Notes: generated by a model from the letters alone, not told the origin. A stretch of DNA of 64,000 nt from Pyrrhoderma lamaoense (GCA_002794735.1 NBAZ01000002.1:2232001-2296000); one strand, 5' to 3'; counted from the first letter of the stretch, positions 14,901 to 27,592 are shown. Numbers and translations are program-made.

Positions 14901-15323
14901 CTATAGTACTATAGCATCAAGCTCCAATTCAACCTTCATCTCAGGTCTAACAAACTTCGTGCCAACGATCATAGTCGCAGCAGGACCGACATGGCCTAAA
15001 ACCTCCTTCATCGCATTTCCAACGTCGTCTGTGTCTTCTCCAGACGTAACGAACATCCTGACCCGCACGACATCCATAGGAGTCCCACCGAGTGCGGTAA
15101 CGGCACGTAAAGCTTCTTCAAACGCCGCCCGCGCTTGTTGTCCTGCTGTGCCGTTTGCGTAGCGCAAAACGCCCGAGTCTGGGTCGATGGAAGTCGTGCC
15201 AGAGACTAGGATAAAGGGACCGCGTCGTATTGCGCGTGAGTACCCGAAGGTGGCTTCATATGGATTAGAAGTATGAAAGTGCTCTGTTGTAATTGCAGTT
15301 TGATTTGCCGTCATTTTTGACAT
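14901..15323 (-). CDS. RidA/YjgF-family protein (reactive imine deaminase-like)
   Basis: Single-exon protein of 140 residues, close to the usual 120-140 of the family. RidA proteins hydrolyse reactive enamine/imine intermediates made by PLP enzymes, as trimers with the active site between subunits. Visible family features are the N-terminal strand pair (ILVSGTTSIDPDSG), the central helix with GQQARAAFEEALRAV, the VVRVRMFV segment carrying the conserved arginine, and the C-terminal MKVELELDAIVL strand. The opening MSKMTANQT gives two close candidate starts; I used the first. There is no mitochondrial presequence, so a cytosolic role is likely. It lies tail-on to the gene-poor region and head-to-head, about 570 bp away, with the thymidylate kinase gene. 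The subfamily looks YjgH-like rather than Hmf1-like, and its substrate cannot be read from the sequence. Confidence 0.9.
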   Translation of the reverse strand: MSKMTANQTAITTEHFHTSNPYEATFGYSRAIRRGPFILVSGTTSIDPDSGVLRYANGTAGQQARAAFEEALRAVTALGGTPMDVVRVRMFVTSGEDTDDVGNAMKEVLGHVGPAATMIVGTKFVRPEMKVELELDAIVL

Positions 15324-15895
15324 TAATCGTCGTTATCTATCGTTGTCGTCTCTCTTTTGTCTTCGTTTTCACTTGTTTATTTGTCTTTTGCGTTCTTCGC
15401 CGTTTAGCTATCTGATAGAGGTTACGTTCTTGCCTTGGGAGAATAATATTTCTAGATCCTCTTATGAATCTGAATTGCCGAGATAAATGACATGGTAAAT
15501 ATGACTCGGACAAGTATGAATCACGCTCCTTCGTCAACCATTCATATGCTCTGTGTGAGCCAATCGGTTTCGATGAACTATTTATACATCGAAGTATTAT
15601 TTTTGATTTACTTTATATCCATGGGACGGAGATAGGGCAGAATAGTTTGCCAATTACTGTGTAAACATGAACGGAAGACATGCATGAACATGTCAGGAGG
15701 CAGCTGAGCTGGACTATCCAAGCGAGGAGATTCTGAACAAACCGCAAGTCGGGCGGTCGGACGTGCGACGGGGACTCCGGGCCCGGTGGACCACATCCTG
15801 GATAACTCTTCTGTAAAAACTAACCGCCACTTGTGCTTTAGGACTCTCACAAAAACCCAATCGTATTCTTGCATTACATTAAATTTTCTGAAAAT

Positions 15896-17930
15896 ATGTC
15901 AACACCACACGAACGAGGGCTGTTCATTGTCATCGAAGGTCTCGACAGGTCTGGGAAATCGACTCAAGCTGCGTCTCTTCTGAGCTCTCTCCAGCTGGCA
16001 AACATCCCAGCGGAACTCATCAAATTCCCTGGTACCGTCTCGAACCGCTTTTTTACTAACGCTTTCAGTCTGTTCTCAATCTGCTCCTCGTTTTTATTTT
16101 TGACACCTTTACTCTATCCTCGCATCCCGTGAACAACTCGTATAAACCACATTCCACATGCATATGACCATAAACCAAAAAACTACTGCTTCTCTTCGTC
16201 ATCCTTGTGACCTTTTAACTCTTCTCCACGTCTACAACTCTGCGTCTTCTAACATGCGCAAGACCGCACGACACCTATCGGGATGATGATTGACGGATAC
16301 TTGCGCTCCCAATCCGACATTGATGACCGCGCGATCCACCTGCTCTTCTCTGCCAACCGCTGGGAGCTTGCGTGAGTAAACTCAGTTTTCCTCTTCCGTG
16401 CCATCTCTTTCTCTTTTCAAAGGAGAAAACAACTTCTTTTTTCCCCTCATAACAGTCTTTTCCGCCTTTGTGTAATTTCCTTCTGTTTTTGGACAAATAT
16501 GTGCCATTATCATTACACTTAAAACACATAAGCACACGAAATCTCCAAGCTACATACATCTCCCAACAACCTTTTTCGCTTCTCCTTGGCTATTTATCAC
16601 GTCTCTTATCAATTCAAAGATTCTCCTTCTGTTGTGCTACTCGGAGTCCGGCCACACTACCGAGTCTGGCATCTGATTCTCTATGTCCTAATATGTTCCT
16701 GTGTCCTATAATCGTACTTTCTCTCCATAGTCTATAAACAACTATCAATCTCAGTTTCCCCACTCATATGCCTTTCTGGCATATCACCGACTTCCGAGTC
16801 ATGGACAGTTTTACAACAGGAAGGGGATCGTCTCCTTCCCACCTCCCTCGTGTCTTTACTATCTTCTGCTTTATCTGGCGCTTTTCCACTAAGGGGCTTC
16901 TCTCCGCCCTCGCGACACTATTCGTCCGTCAATCATTATGTTTGTTTTTTCTTGCCTACCTCACGACCACCTGGTCTTATCCAATCCTCACGTTTTACAT
17001 ATCAAACCCAAGCTAAATTAATCAAATTATTTTTCATTTCATCTATCAATTCATGCCACCAACTAACTCCCTCCTCTCTTATCTCTTCTCAATCGGATTG
17101 TTCTGCATCTTTCTTCTTCTCTCCGCCAATAAAAGTCATCTTAGAATGAAAGTAGCTTAAATCAAAATATATAGCTGACACAATCTTTCTCTCTTCCTTT
17201 TTTGGTACCTTTTCCTTATCTGATTCAACCCAGCCACCCCCTCCTTCTTCAAAATTGAAAAATGAAAGGCTGATGCTAATAATAATGATAACCCAGGTCC
17301 AAAATTGAACAAACGCTTTCCTCAGGTACGACTCTGATCAGTGACCGATACGCCTTCTCCGGAGTAGCCTTCTCCACAGCCAAAGGTCTCCCTTTATCGT
17401 GGTGCAAACAACCCGACGTAGGCCTCCCGTCTCCAGACCTCACACTTTTTCTGGATATCTCCCCGGAGAAAGCTCGTCTTCGCGGAGGATACGGAGAGGA
17501 ACGGTACGAGAAGGAGGAAATGCAGAGACGTGTCAGGGAAATTTTTACCGTTTTGGAAAGGGAACAACGACAGCGGAAGGAAGGTGAGAAGGTGGGAAAG
17601 GTGGTGGAAGATGGTATGGGAGAGAAAGGAAGGGAAAGTAAGAAGAGGAAGGTGGGTGTGGATGTAGATGCTGAGGATGAGGATGAGAAGAAAAAGAAAG
17701 TGGAAGTAGAGGAAGGAGGAGAAGCAGTCGAGGGAAGCGGGACGAGGAGCCGTGAACGTGAATCGGGAGAAGGAGGCGGAATAGGTAGGAGCGGAGAAGG
17801 ATTGAGGTGGGTCACGATCGATGCTGGACAGACGCTGGACGAAGTACGAGACGCGATATGGAAAGAAGTAGAGCCTCTCCTCTCTAAACGTTCTCCTAAC
17901 CCTCTTCATCCCCTCTGGATCTCACACTGA
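15896..17930 (+). CDS. CDC8: Thymidylate kinase (dTMP kinase)
   Basis: Phosphorylates dTMP to dTDP with ATP in the dTTP pathway. Exons are 15896-16031, 16263-16371 and 17297-17930, in frame for 292 residues. Visible motifs are the P-loop GLDRSGKST (residues 15-23), the KFPDRTTPIG segment joined across intron 1, the HLLFSANRWE block, the DRYAFSGVAF motif, then KQPDVGLPSPDLTLFLDI and a lid region (RGGYGEERYE). The protein is about 75 residues longer than yeast Cdc8 because a charged, low-complexity insert (roughly 17580-17790: runs of Lys/Glu/Arg/Gly with a KKRK cluster that could act as a nuclear signal) separates the lid helix from the C-terminal WVTIDAGQTLDEV segment. Intron 2 is 925 nt, far longer than its neighbours. 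The start is the ATG directly before the conserved ERGLFIVIEG strand. Confidence 0.95.
16372..17296 (+). other. Unusually long (925 nt) intron 2 of CDC8
   Basis: Begins GTGAGT after exon 2 (LLFSANRWEL) and ends CCCAG before the exon that continues with KIEQTLSSGTT; both ends are supported by family conservation and by frame. The interior is strongly pyrimidine-rich on the plus strand and I recognise no coding exon or structured RNA in it. Other introns in the window are mostly 45-80 nt. Confidence 0.85.
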
Positions 17931-18510
17931 TCCTTCTTGGAACTTCTAGTCTACTTATTTGTTACCACCTAAACTTCTGTCTGTGTCCTGTACTGCTAAC
18001 TGCAATGATGTATGAATACAACCTATATTCGTTTCATGTACACACGCCCTTGTCTCCGAGGAGATGCCTAAAAAAGTAAGTTTGATTTAGAAGTCATCTT
18101 CGGAAAAGGTATACTATTGATTTATGTGTCTTAAAAAACTAGTTAGTCGTGTTTTACAGTGTACAGTAATGAGCGATCTTAAAAAAAGAAAAAGAATCAT
18201 TTGTTGAGAAAGACGAGAAGAAAATCCTTATACTGAAAAATAGTGAGAGAGAGACATGAATAGATGAAAGAGAGAGTACAAGGAACGTGGCAATTAAGTT
18301 AACCAAAAAATGAGATGATAGATCAAGTGAATAGCCTTTGGGCGTCTATGGGAGCACGAAAGAATAACTAGTAAGCTCATCCGCTAGACCAAAGGCGAGA
18401 TCAACTTGGTAGAGTAGTCAGAAAAAACAAGAGAAAGTGAATAAGACGAGTGCGGAAATCCTCGGAACGCCGCACCATCATGTATATCGATTCCAAAGGC
18501 GGTCCAACGC
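17931..18510. other. Intergenic, convergent 3' ends of CDC8 and UBC6
   Basis: AT-rich spacer between two converging genes. I see nothing in it beyond likely 3' untranslated sequence. Confidence 0.6.
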
Positions 18511-19812
18511 TCATGAACTTCCAGTCAAACGACTAGAAATAGCCCATGCAATAGCAAACAGAAGGCCCCAGTGCCACTTAGCTAACATCATCTGTCCCCA
18601 GGAAAGTGCCCCACTACCTTGAGAGACGTTAGTTCCCTTCGCTTTTAACTTGGTCCCCGAACCTGCCTCATTAGCACCTCTGGTAAGGGCAAGTCCTCCT
18701 GGGACAACCGGAGTCACTGGACTTGCGGGATTGGACGGCGCTGAGCTAGAAGAGGGTCCAGATGAGGACAGTCGTTTATCCGAGGAGATTGGGGAAGCAG
18801 GAAGGCTTTTCGTTTGGATTCCGAGTTCTTTCTGAGCCATATTTGGTAAATCTTTAATTATGGGCCCACTATACTAGATGAGTAAGAACAGACGTTAGTT
18901 ACAAATTCGTGATAATGCAGTGGGAACAATGATGTGAAAGCAGTGCCCAATCACCAGAGTCATTGTACTCTCATCGCACAGTGGTTGATGACTCGGGATA
19001 TACACTTACATCTGGGAAAGCATCTCTAAACTTTTTGTTCTTGATATTCCATGCATGCGACCGCGAGGCAAATGTTTGTTTGTCGGAGACAGATGTCGTA
19101 ATAGAACCAGTAGTCATCTCGTCAGATAACATAAATGAAAGTAATCCAGTCAGTCTGTTGCATAATCAGTTAGCAAACATGTATGTCAGCAGGAGGTCAG
19201 AACTAGCCGAAACACGCAGCTAGACAGATACAGCAACACCCACATAGTCGCCACACTCCAAGCCGGGTTCCATGATCCTGGATGAAAGTCTGACATCGAA
19301 AAGCATATCTTTTTGTCCGGAATAAATCTCCCTGATGGAGTCAGCATCTTTATCCCAGGTGGCTTGAAGGGATACTCTGCTGGGAACAGTATTACACCAT
19401 AAAATTCACCACCTGCATATGGACTATCTGGTGGGCCCCGCTGAAAGTGAGGAAAAAAAGATAGGAGTCATGTAAGCATCGCGGAACAGCAAAAAACAGA
19501 CATCCGCGCGATGTATGCGGAATTAAGAGTACATACGATGATGTAGTTCCCTATGAGGGCGAAAAATCATGTAAGCAGAATGTTCCAAGATAAAGGAGGG
19601 TGATGCTCACAGTTGAGAATGTTCTTTTCGTCTGGAGCTGCCCAGACGAATGGAGGTGGTTCCTTTTGCATCGCAACATACTCCTTTGTCAGCTGCGACG
19701 ACGACGACGAAGCGGTGTCAGATAAATGATGGAGATAATTGGAGAACGCAGAGGACGAGAGCGATAATGATGATGAAGTACTTACACGTTTGAAGGCAGC
19801 TTTTGAAGCCAT
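18511..19812 (-). CDS. UBC6: Tail-anchored ubiquitin-conjugating enzyme E2 (ERAD)
   Basis: E2 of endoplasmic-reticulum-associated degradation. Six exons give a continuous 275-residue frame: 19786-19812, 19611-19692, 19537-19550 (only 14 nt), 19244-19440, 19010-19154 and 18511-18873. Conserved blocks include [51 protein letters not shown] and [19 protein letters not shown]. The active cysteine falls at residue 87, as in yeast Ubc6, and the [10 protein letters not shown] helix follows. The last exon encodes a Ser/Pro-rich linker and a C-terminal hydrophobic segment ([16 protein letters not shown]), the tail anchor that places the UBC domain on the cytosolic side of the ER. The gene converges with CDC8 and lies 500 bp from the CWC27 stop. 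Confidence 0.95.
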
Positions 19813-20312
19813 GGAGGATTGAAGTTGAGCAGTACAATGTCAGCGGGGGATGGTCGATTGAGTATAAGGTGGCACGTCGACTAACAGACTTCCTGATCGG
19901 GGAGGCGGTGTCCCTTGTGTTATGTTATTATTTTATTATAATTGACTATTCCCTTTTCAGGTAGTTTATTAGCTAGTCAATTTCCACTTTTATAAATTAA
20001 AATCAACCACCACCACCATCATCACCACGTTTTTCAGTGGGAAGCTTTAGTACGACCATATATAAGAAGATAAATTGATTCAGTTACTCATGTTTTTTTT
20101 TTCTCTTGCTCATTCCTCGGAGTAAGTGGAAGAGAAAAAAAATGTGCCCCTCAATGTGCAGAAGAAGACGTTCATTAATTTTGATAAGCTAATCCACTAT
20201 TCCCCTCTGAGATCTTCGAACACTCTCCTACCAGTCCTCTTTAAGATAAAACTACAGCGTACCGCGGTTCTGTAGCGCACTCATCATTACACTGAATACT
20301 TCAAAAGTGCTA
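19813..20312. other. UBC6 promoter / CWC27 downstream spacer
   Basis: Both neighbours are on the minus strand, so this holds the UBC6 5' region and the CWC27 3' region. A CCACCACCACCATCATCACCA tract near 20010 is the only notable element. Confidence 0.5.
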
Positions 20313-22551
20313 TCACCGTCGAGATCCACGTCCACCATCCCTCGGTTTTATCCGTTTTTTCCGCTCTCGTTCTTCTTCCCTCGCTCGAGCACTACGTTGC
20401 CTGGGATCAATCACCTCGTAGTCCCGCTCAGCCTTTACGACTTCTTCGTTGTTGTCCTTAGGGAAGTACAGCTTGTGCGTAAGGAAACCAGTATCATTGT
20501 CGACCTCCATCGCCGTCTCCTCAGAATTCTCGGTGGCTTTGCCTTCTTCTCCCAGGTTTGGTTTCCCAGACTCCATATCCTGATCCTCGTCATTATCGTC
20601 GTCCGGAAGTGACCCTCTCAACTTATCCTTGAAGGCATCCATCTTGGCCAACAAATCTTCCTCATTTCTCACTTTCTTCCCACCTTTCTTCCCTTTCAAC
20701 CCACGACTCTTTTCATATTTTGCCATCTCTTCGTCAAGATACGACCGTTTTGGTTTTTTCTTCTTGACGTCGCCTTCTCCATCGGAACTTGATTCACCCG
20801 CTCGTTTCGAATCCAATTTACGTATTTCTTTCTCAAGCTTCGCAATCTGTTGTTGACGTTCAGTCCTACGTGCATCCGTCAGAATACATTAGAAAAACAT
20901 CATTTAGAGATAAGGCTCACTGAGCAGAAGTTAACTTTTTTTCACGCTTCTCTCGTAGTCCGATTATACTACTCGTTTCTTTGGTATCTTTCTTTGTCTT
21001 TTCGGACTTTTTCCTCCTAATTTTAGGCCATTTTGCTCTTCATGGACATAAAGATAAGACAAACCTTTTCGGATTTCTCATTACTAGCTCCGGTAGGTTG
21101 ATCTTGCTTCGTACTACCTCTTGACGACTTAGAAGATTGAGTTATAATATCGGGGTTCAATGAGACAGAAATTTGTTCGGGATTGTCGATAACTTGGAGA
21201 TTGTCATTTTTAGTTATCCATTATGTTAGTTTCAAACTAGGGTTATTGGACTCACGGTCTGGTCTCGCAATACCCTTCTTCCTAAACACCACAGGCTCCT
21301 CCTCGGCAGCCTCATCGTCCTGGAAGCTAAGGAGTTTCGTATCCCTATAGATGGATTAAGGTGTCTAAGTATTATCCCGCGATTACGGAAATATCCCAAC
21401 AATACAACTCTCACTTTTTTGCCCCCTTTCTCCTAGCCTCTTCTTCTCGCTCCCGTTGCGCTTGCTCACGGGCACGTTGTTGAGCTCGCTTCTCTGCTGC
21501 TGTGATTCGTGGTATGATATCAGGAAATGGATTATCAACGATCCGTATGCTTTTAATTTTCGGCGGACTGACATCGAAAGAAGTTCAATTAAGGAAGATT
21601 GAAAGAGAGATTAGAATCCGAATGGGGAATCTCGTAGTTAATTAACTTACTATAACGGCCTTCCTTCACTATCGAGCTCTTAACGTGATCAGATACTCAA
21701 CTCATTGTAACTCATTGAATTTGATAATTTGACTTTTTACCCACCCATGCTTCCTATTTTCATAACATCTAAGGGATTCAATAGTCCCCAAGGTCATCGT
21801 CATCTTCGCGATAGGATAAACATGCTAAACTACTTACTGAAGATCGTGTCCCCCACGCATCGGCCAAATAGAGTATGCTTTCCATGTAGCTCATCCGCGC
21901 GGTCTTAATATACAAACATAGTTGAACATTCCGATGAAGAGATACAGAGTCTTTTAGACAGATTAGCCGTATCCCAGGACAAGAGACGGCGTACCAAGTG
22001 TGATAAAGAACTGAGAGTCATTTGAGTCCTTCGTGCCATTATTCGCCATCCCAACGAGACCGCGATGGGCATACCGTAAACGGGGATGTATCTCATCCTC
22101 AAAAGGTTCTGAGCATATCGTATTAACACCGTACTTTCATGTAACAAGGGCTAGGTCTCACCCCCATAGAACGACTCTCCGCCGCCTCCAGTTCCAGTCC
22201 TGTCTCCGGTTTGTACTAGGAAATCAGGTACAACACTAACAATTTGCGTTCAGTAGTACAATTCAATTGCAAGAGAAAGTTCATACACACCGATGGAAGA
22301 TAACTCCGTCGTAGTACCCTACATTACATTTCCCTTAGTAAGAGGCAAGCAGATCATTGCAGAAAGAAACACTATGTACCTTCCAAAGCAAGTGCGATGA
22401 AATTCCGACATGTTTTGGGTGTTTCCTTGAGAACATTCAATATTAATAGCTCCGAGTATATCCATGCTTCACATACCTTTGACCATAGCTCTATATCAAG
22501 CTCTCCGACGGTTGTATCGATTATGACACGTCCCTTGGTTGGCAATGCCAT
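20313..22551 (-). CDS. CWC27: Spliceosomal cyclophilin CWC27 (peptidyl-prolyl isomerase-like)
   Basis: Component of the activated spliceosome (Bact stage). About 13 short exons join in frame. Exon 1 (22477-22551) gives MALPTKGRVIIDTTVGELDIELWSK; then RNFIALALEGYYDGVIFHR, VVPDFLVQTGDRTGTGGGGE and a block with MANNGTKDSNDSQFFITL make the cyclophilin fold. The canonical active-site tryptophan is replaced (DRADELHGKHTLFG), as is typical of CWC27 proteins, which are poor isomerases. After PPKIKSIRIVDNPFPDIIPR comes a long charged tail with coiled-coil character (TERQQQIAKLEKEIRKLDS). The C-terminus carries HKLYFPKDN and ERDYEVIDPR, the conserved CWC27 ending. The exon near 20935-21029 keeps frame only with an intron running from a GTAATG donor; I chose that 49-nt solution. 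No frame lesion was seen. Confidence 0.93.
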
Positions 22552-22964
22552 GTTCGCTATTATTGTGTATTGGCCGAAGGTTCAAAGGGTGGTTCGGATG
22601 ATCTGCACTCGATCACAACGTGATCTCCGAACTCCATCCACTCACATGACATTTTGATTAATCATTGTATTGTATCATACATAATACAAGTATATGTGTA
22701 ACAGGATGCATTTACTGACTTGTGATTACGACATAAAGAACAAATTAGCACTGAGGAATAGACATACATATATGTACATAATGTATCAGAATATACTAGG
22801 TAAAGTACAAGAGCAGCCAAAAAAACATCTGGACAAAAAGAAAGAAACGATAAACATCCGAAAGAATTGAAAAGAGAATTAATTTAGAAAAAGCGGTCAG
22901 AGCACAAGATAATAAACGAAGATGTATGGGAAACAAGAATTGTTCATGTATCAGTGTAAAAAGA
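22552..22964. other. Intergenic, CWC27 promoter and 3' end of the first regulator
   Basis: AT-rich spacer with ATGTAC/TACATA repeats and no coding signal. It holds the CWC27 5' region and the 3' untranslated end of the next gene on the same strand. Confidence 0.5.
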
Positions 22965-25900
22965 TCAAATATTCTGGTTGGGAACACCCATAGAATTCAT
23001 AAAGTGTACCCAATCTCCTGTTTGTCCATTTCCCATCCGGTCTTGATATATCTGGGAAGACCCGGCGTCGTTCGCCCCGTTGCTTGATGAATAGTAGTTA
23101 TACGCTTCTAAATTAGGTTCTGAAGCAGGGGTAAATTGCATGCCAGGAGCACCATATGGGGGCATTGGGGCCTCCATTAATAGCGAATCTACAGGGACCC
23201 CGTTATTGTAGCCCGAATAAACCGTATTGTAAACATTAGCATGATCAGGGTAGTTCTGCACTGGTACATGAGCTGTTTCCTCCAAAGGAGCGTACACAGA
23301 TGGAGGAGTTATCATGTGTTGATGAGCATCAGGCGTGTAGTAAACACCCGAGAAAGCAAGTAGTCTAGTCCCTTCTTCGTCCGGCACGTCCTTGTATTGA
23401 TCATTGGCCACATAAGCACCTTCACCATGAGAGGCATCGTACGCGAGGTGAGATGGTTCCGGCGGTTCTGAACCAGATTCTGGTGACGAGGCGTTCGAGC
23501 CGTCAGCTGAACCACTTGAGGATCTCGCCATCTTGATCTCATTCATGTTGATGACAACTGTGCTTCCTTCGAGAATTCTCATTGTTGTACATTCTGCTTC
23601 ATGCTTGACAACAAAGTCTCCAGGCTTTCCTAACCGATGATGTTCCTGGTAAGCCTGGAACATATTTTGCACACTAGTGCGGACTGAGGATAGTAGTTTC
23701 TATATCGAAAAACATAAATACTAATTTTTATGTAGTATATAAATGTGCTTACAACACTCGAGGCCGAGTCATCAAATACACGAAGTTTGTAGAGCTCGAC
23801 ACCGTCGCACATAGCACGTAATGCATCACTGGCGACACCACATCCTGGGGAGTTATAGACAATGCAGCTCAATACAATCTTCAGGAAGTGATATAGAAGT
23901 AATGAGACTCTGACAAGGTAGTCATAAGTGTGTTAGGATACTTACAATCGAGGAGAATGCCCCAGACCAGAAGAATTGTTGTTTTGCAGCCATTGCAGGA
24001 TGAACGCCCCACAAGCTACGAAGACTAGCCAACAAGAGACAGGCACTCCTAGTGACGGCCATCACAGACGCCCCGTACTTCGTCTTCAAGGGATCCTGAC
24101 TATTAAGCCTGATCGCAGTTGCAAAATATCTACGATGGATATAGAGTAGAGCTATAATCGCCAAAATTTGAATAAGCCTACAAAAATTTCATACAGGAAG
24201 ACAACATACTCGATTCCCTGGCACAAACGATATAGTATTGTTGCATTGCAAGAGTAGAGTTCGGATTCCATGACCTTCCATCCACAGGCTCTCCATTACC
24301 TCTTGTAGGGGCAAGCAACCAGGATGGTGGAGGGAGTTTTCGCAACTTTGTGTCTATGCTCATGAAAGTATCATATTTAAGGTGTCGGACTCCGAATACA
24401 TGCTCAACAACAGGTGCCAGAACGAAGGCCGCGAAACGATGTTTGTAAGACTCGACTTTAGAATCACATATGTTAAGAAGATTTTAGTATAATATAGTAG
24501 AAGTGCGTGCTCACAGCCCATCTCCCTTTCACCCCGAGCGTTAACGAAAGACGATTTATCCTCCGGGAAATGGCAGTCCGTGTAGGCAATGTTTAGTGAC
24601 GGAGGGCGACCATAGATGATACTCTATATAATAAAGAGTTAGTAGTATTAAAACAAGTCTAGCTCTAGAAACTGACACTCCAGGCATCCCACGCATACAG
24701 TTCCCAGAATAGCATTCGTCTTAGATGAACCTCTTCAGGGCTTAGGTTCCAGAGTGCTGGATCCCGTTCTAAACAACTCATGAATACTCTGTAACAGATT
24801 TAAGTATATTGTACTTACGAAGACCAATCTTGAAAGCAATTCATTAGACACTTGGTGTAAAGGTAAACAAAGTACAAGGTAGACATACCGAATAAGACAG
24901 ACGGTACATGATACCAGCCAACAACCATCGTCGTTCACAGCTCGGGCTGTCAACGCAATTGAAGTACTGAACCATTACGAACAATGCTTGGACAGTGGTT
25001 GTAGTTGCTTCTTTGACAATTGGATTGATGGACAACGCTGCACATGCGAGTAGAAAGTACTTCTCCCCACAAAGTTGACCATCATGATCATCTCCTAGAT
25101 GAGAACCAAGCGCGAGAACGAGATATATGAGGGCCACTTGATGTGCGTGTAGCTGATCACCGATTATAGTCCCATTTGCAACACTCAGCAAAACGTCAAG
25201 TAAGGTTCGCACGAAAATGTCTTGTTGTAACACCTGGAAGCTGTTGAAAGTGATGAGTATTGGAGGGCCCCTGAGAGATTACGCTAAGTACATACGTGCA
25301 ACCAGCGTGCTCAAAATAACCCAGGGAAAGTTGAAGGGCTTTCTTATGTTGTGGCAGGTATCGAACGATATCCTGTCTCGCAGCGAGGGTTGGGGAACCA
25401 GCGTTGAAGGGGAATGCCGTGACAAGTTCAATAATGTGTTGTGGCAGTCCCATTTTATAAAGATTTTTGGAGTGCAATCCGCGCTCTTGAAATTCATCTG
25501 AGTTCTAATTGGTCTATGTTTAAAATCATTGCAAATATCCAGACTCAGTACACGATCACTTACGGGGAGCAATGTTTGCAAAAACTGAAGAGCCACAAAT
25601 CAACATCTGTCACTGAATGTCTCCTTGTAACAACATACCTCGGATGCTGAAGACTGTCCGTGGAATCGGGCTTGCCCCTGATCCCCAATAGACAACGAAC
25701 CGACAAGATCTGACGCCTCTTCCACACCATCTTTAGGAACATCCGTCTCTTCGTATAGAGACTGATCAATGTCCTTCAGCCTTTCGCTTTCTTGAAGTAA
25801 GGGATGAGGCTGAGGCGAGATTTGAGCTTGTGTTTTACCGAGAGCGGCCTCGAGTTCCCGAATTCTTGAGGACATACGCTTCACGTTTTGCAACAGAGTT

Positions 25901-26328
25901 TCGTTCTGGGATTGGAGGACTCTGCATAAGAATGTTGTTAGAGCAAAAATATACGAAGTATTAGCATACTTACTTATTTCCCTTTGTTGCGGCAAGTGTT
26001 CCTATGAAACATCATTTGTTTAAAAGAGATATTTGTAGAGATTATTGAAGTGGCAAGTACCATCGGGACAGATATTCGCGCAACCTCTCCTCACACAAGC
26101 CTTTTGCAGAGCATTTAGTAGAAGCTCTATGCAACTATCATTTACTTAAACCTACCGAGCATGGAAAACTACGGTCGCATTTGAGCTTTGACCTATGACA
26201 TTAATAGTGAATATGTATAGCTGAAAGGAGGCGACTCGAAGCGCGGAAACGGACCTTCGACATTCCGCACAAGACATCCCGAGCTTCCTGTCGGTCTTTG
26301 GCTTGTTTTGGTCCCTTTCGTTGCCCAT
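22965..26328 (-). CDS. Zn2Cys6 fungal-specific transcription factor (copy 1 of 3)
   Basis: Nuclear regulator with an N-terminal binuclear zinc cluster and a Fungal_trans middle homology region. Exon 1 (26255-26328) starts MGNERDQNKPKTDRK; the cluster SCAECRRSKLKC...FPCSACVRRGC...C spans three exons with spacing C-x2-C-x6-C-x5-C-x2-C-x8-C. It continues into CPDGTLAATKGNK and a coiled coil (LLQNVKRMSSRIRELEAAL), the usual linker and dimerisation element. The middle region shows the signatures RDPALWNLSPEEVHLRRMLFWE and YGRPPSLNIAYTDCHFPED. The last exon is an acidic, Ser/Tyr/Pro/Asn-rich tail of about 180 residues, a plausible activation domain, ending VPNQNI. Two paralogues lie directly beside it. 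Targets cannot be inferred from sequence; the overall architecture resembles XlnR/acu-15-type regulators, but I do not assign orthology. Confidence 0.9.
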
Positions 26329-27017
26329 GATTGTGGGGAATATAGCACAGAGTGCACGGACTAGATGGATTTATGTATGTTCTCAATCTAGCGTGATCGA
26401 AGCCGATGGCTGTTGCGACCCAAAAGACGAAATTGATCTCGTCTTCTCAAGCTCTCTCAGGCTTACTTCCATGATGAGTAATAATCATCTGCATCGACCG
26501 CTCGCTCACTCTCCTTTTTTCATTCACAACCCAGATCAATCAACAATGCTATTTTATACTGAAACATCTATCAAAACTTTTACAACGACACAAAGTTTAC
26601 GATGTGCAACATAATTTTAATTCCTAAAAAGCCGTACTATTAATTAGACCCTTGAGAGATCGGATTTGCTTAAAACCGTATTGTACCGGGGATACTACTG
26701 ATACAATCACGGACACAAACTAGGTCCTATAAGGAGAAAAAAAGCAGATACAATCGTTAGTACTGAACATCACAATATATCCAAACTTTAATATGTGAAA
26801 AATCAGAAAATAGCGAGAATAGGCGACCAAAGCCGCCCACCTCGAAGGTAGCTGAGATAGTTTTCTGCAGTGTGGTATTGTTAAATAGCCACGTAAAGCC
26901 AAATGCCTCAAACATCATATGAAAGGAAGGAACAAACACGATTTTTTTCAGAAAACAAGTACTCACCCTAGGGCTTAACTAAACGCTCATGGAAGTTGAG
27001 TAGAAAAGCAAGAGACG

Positions 27018-27319
27018 CTAAAAAAATTTCTTCTTATCGGAAACAAGGCATTGGCGCACATTGCCGAACCTTCCTTTTCCGATCTTGCCTACCACTAGTG
27101 CTAGTGGCGGGTTCCGACTTGAAAGTAGCTTACGCCCACTTTTGTTCTTTGCGGGTGTTGCGCTCGAATTCTTGAAACAATCAGTAAGTATGAGTGATAT
27201 CAGATCAGAAGTGTTGATAAATATAGATTAGTCGCCCATAGAACCTTGTTATCATCATTGTAAGGAACTTCATTCAATCCTTTCTCAAATCTTACTGCTT
27301 CGCATTCAATAGTTTCCAT
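27018..27319 (-). CDS. Possible small two-exon gene, unknown product
   Basis: An ATG (METIECEAVRFEKGL) opens a short frame to about 27245, followed by an interval that could be an intron ending CAAG near 27175. A second frame then runs in phase through PPLALVVGKIGKGRFGNV to a stop at 27018, for about 78 residues. I do not recognise the product. The donor site would be weak and no family supports it, so it may be chance. It lies between regulator copies 1 and 2, in a 1.26 kb spacer otherwise without a gene. Confidence 0.2.
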
Positions 27320-27592
27320 ATCTCCTGATGTGTATACACTCTACGCGACTTCCGAAACGCGACATCACAGAAGTTGCATGGAGATTAATATCGGTTGTCT
27401 CGTTATGGCGGTGCCAAGTGCACGTCTACTACAGATAGGCGCGGCATTATAACTTAAAACGGATCTTCCATTTTCTGAGAATACACATTAAATACATTAC
27501 AGCCAGATACTACAACCAAACCGTACTACTAACGATAACAAAACAAAACAGAGCAACAGAGCAGAAAAACAATAAAATAAAAGCAGTTCAAA

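Noticed and set aside
17276..17909. Long minus-strand Ser/Pro/Phe-rich open frames.
   Set aside because: They are antisense to the charged insert of thymidylate kinase, whose codon bias creates them.
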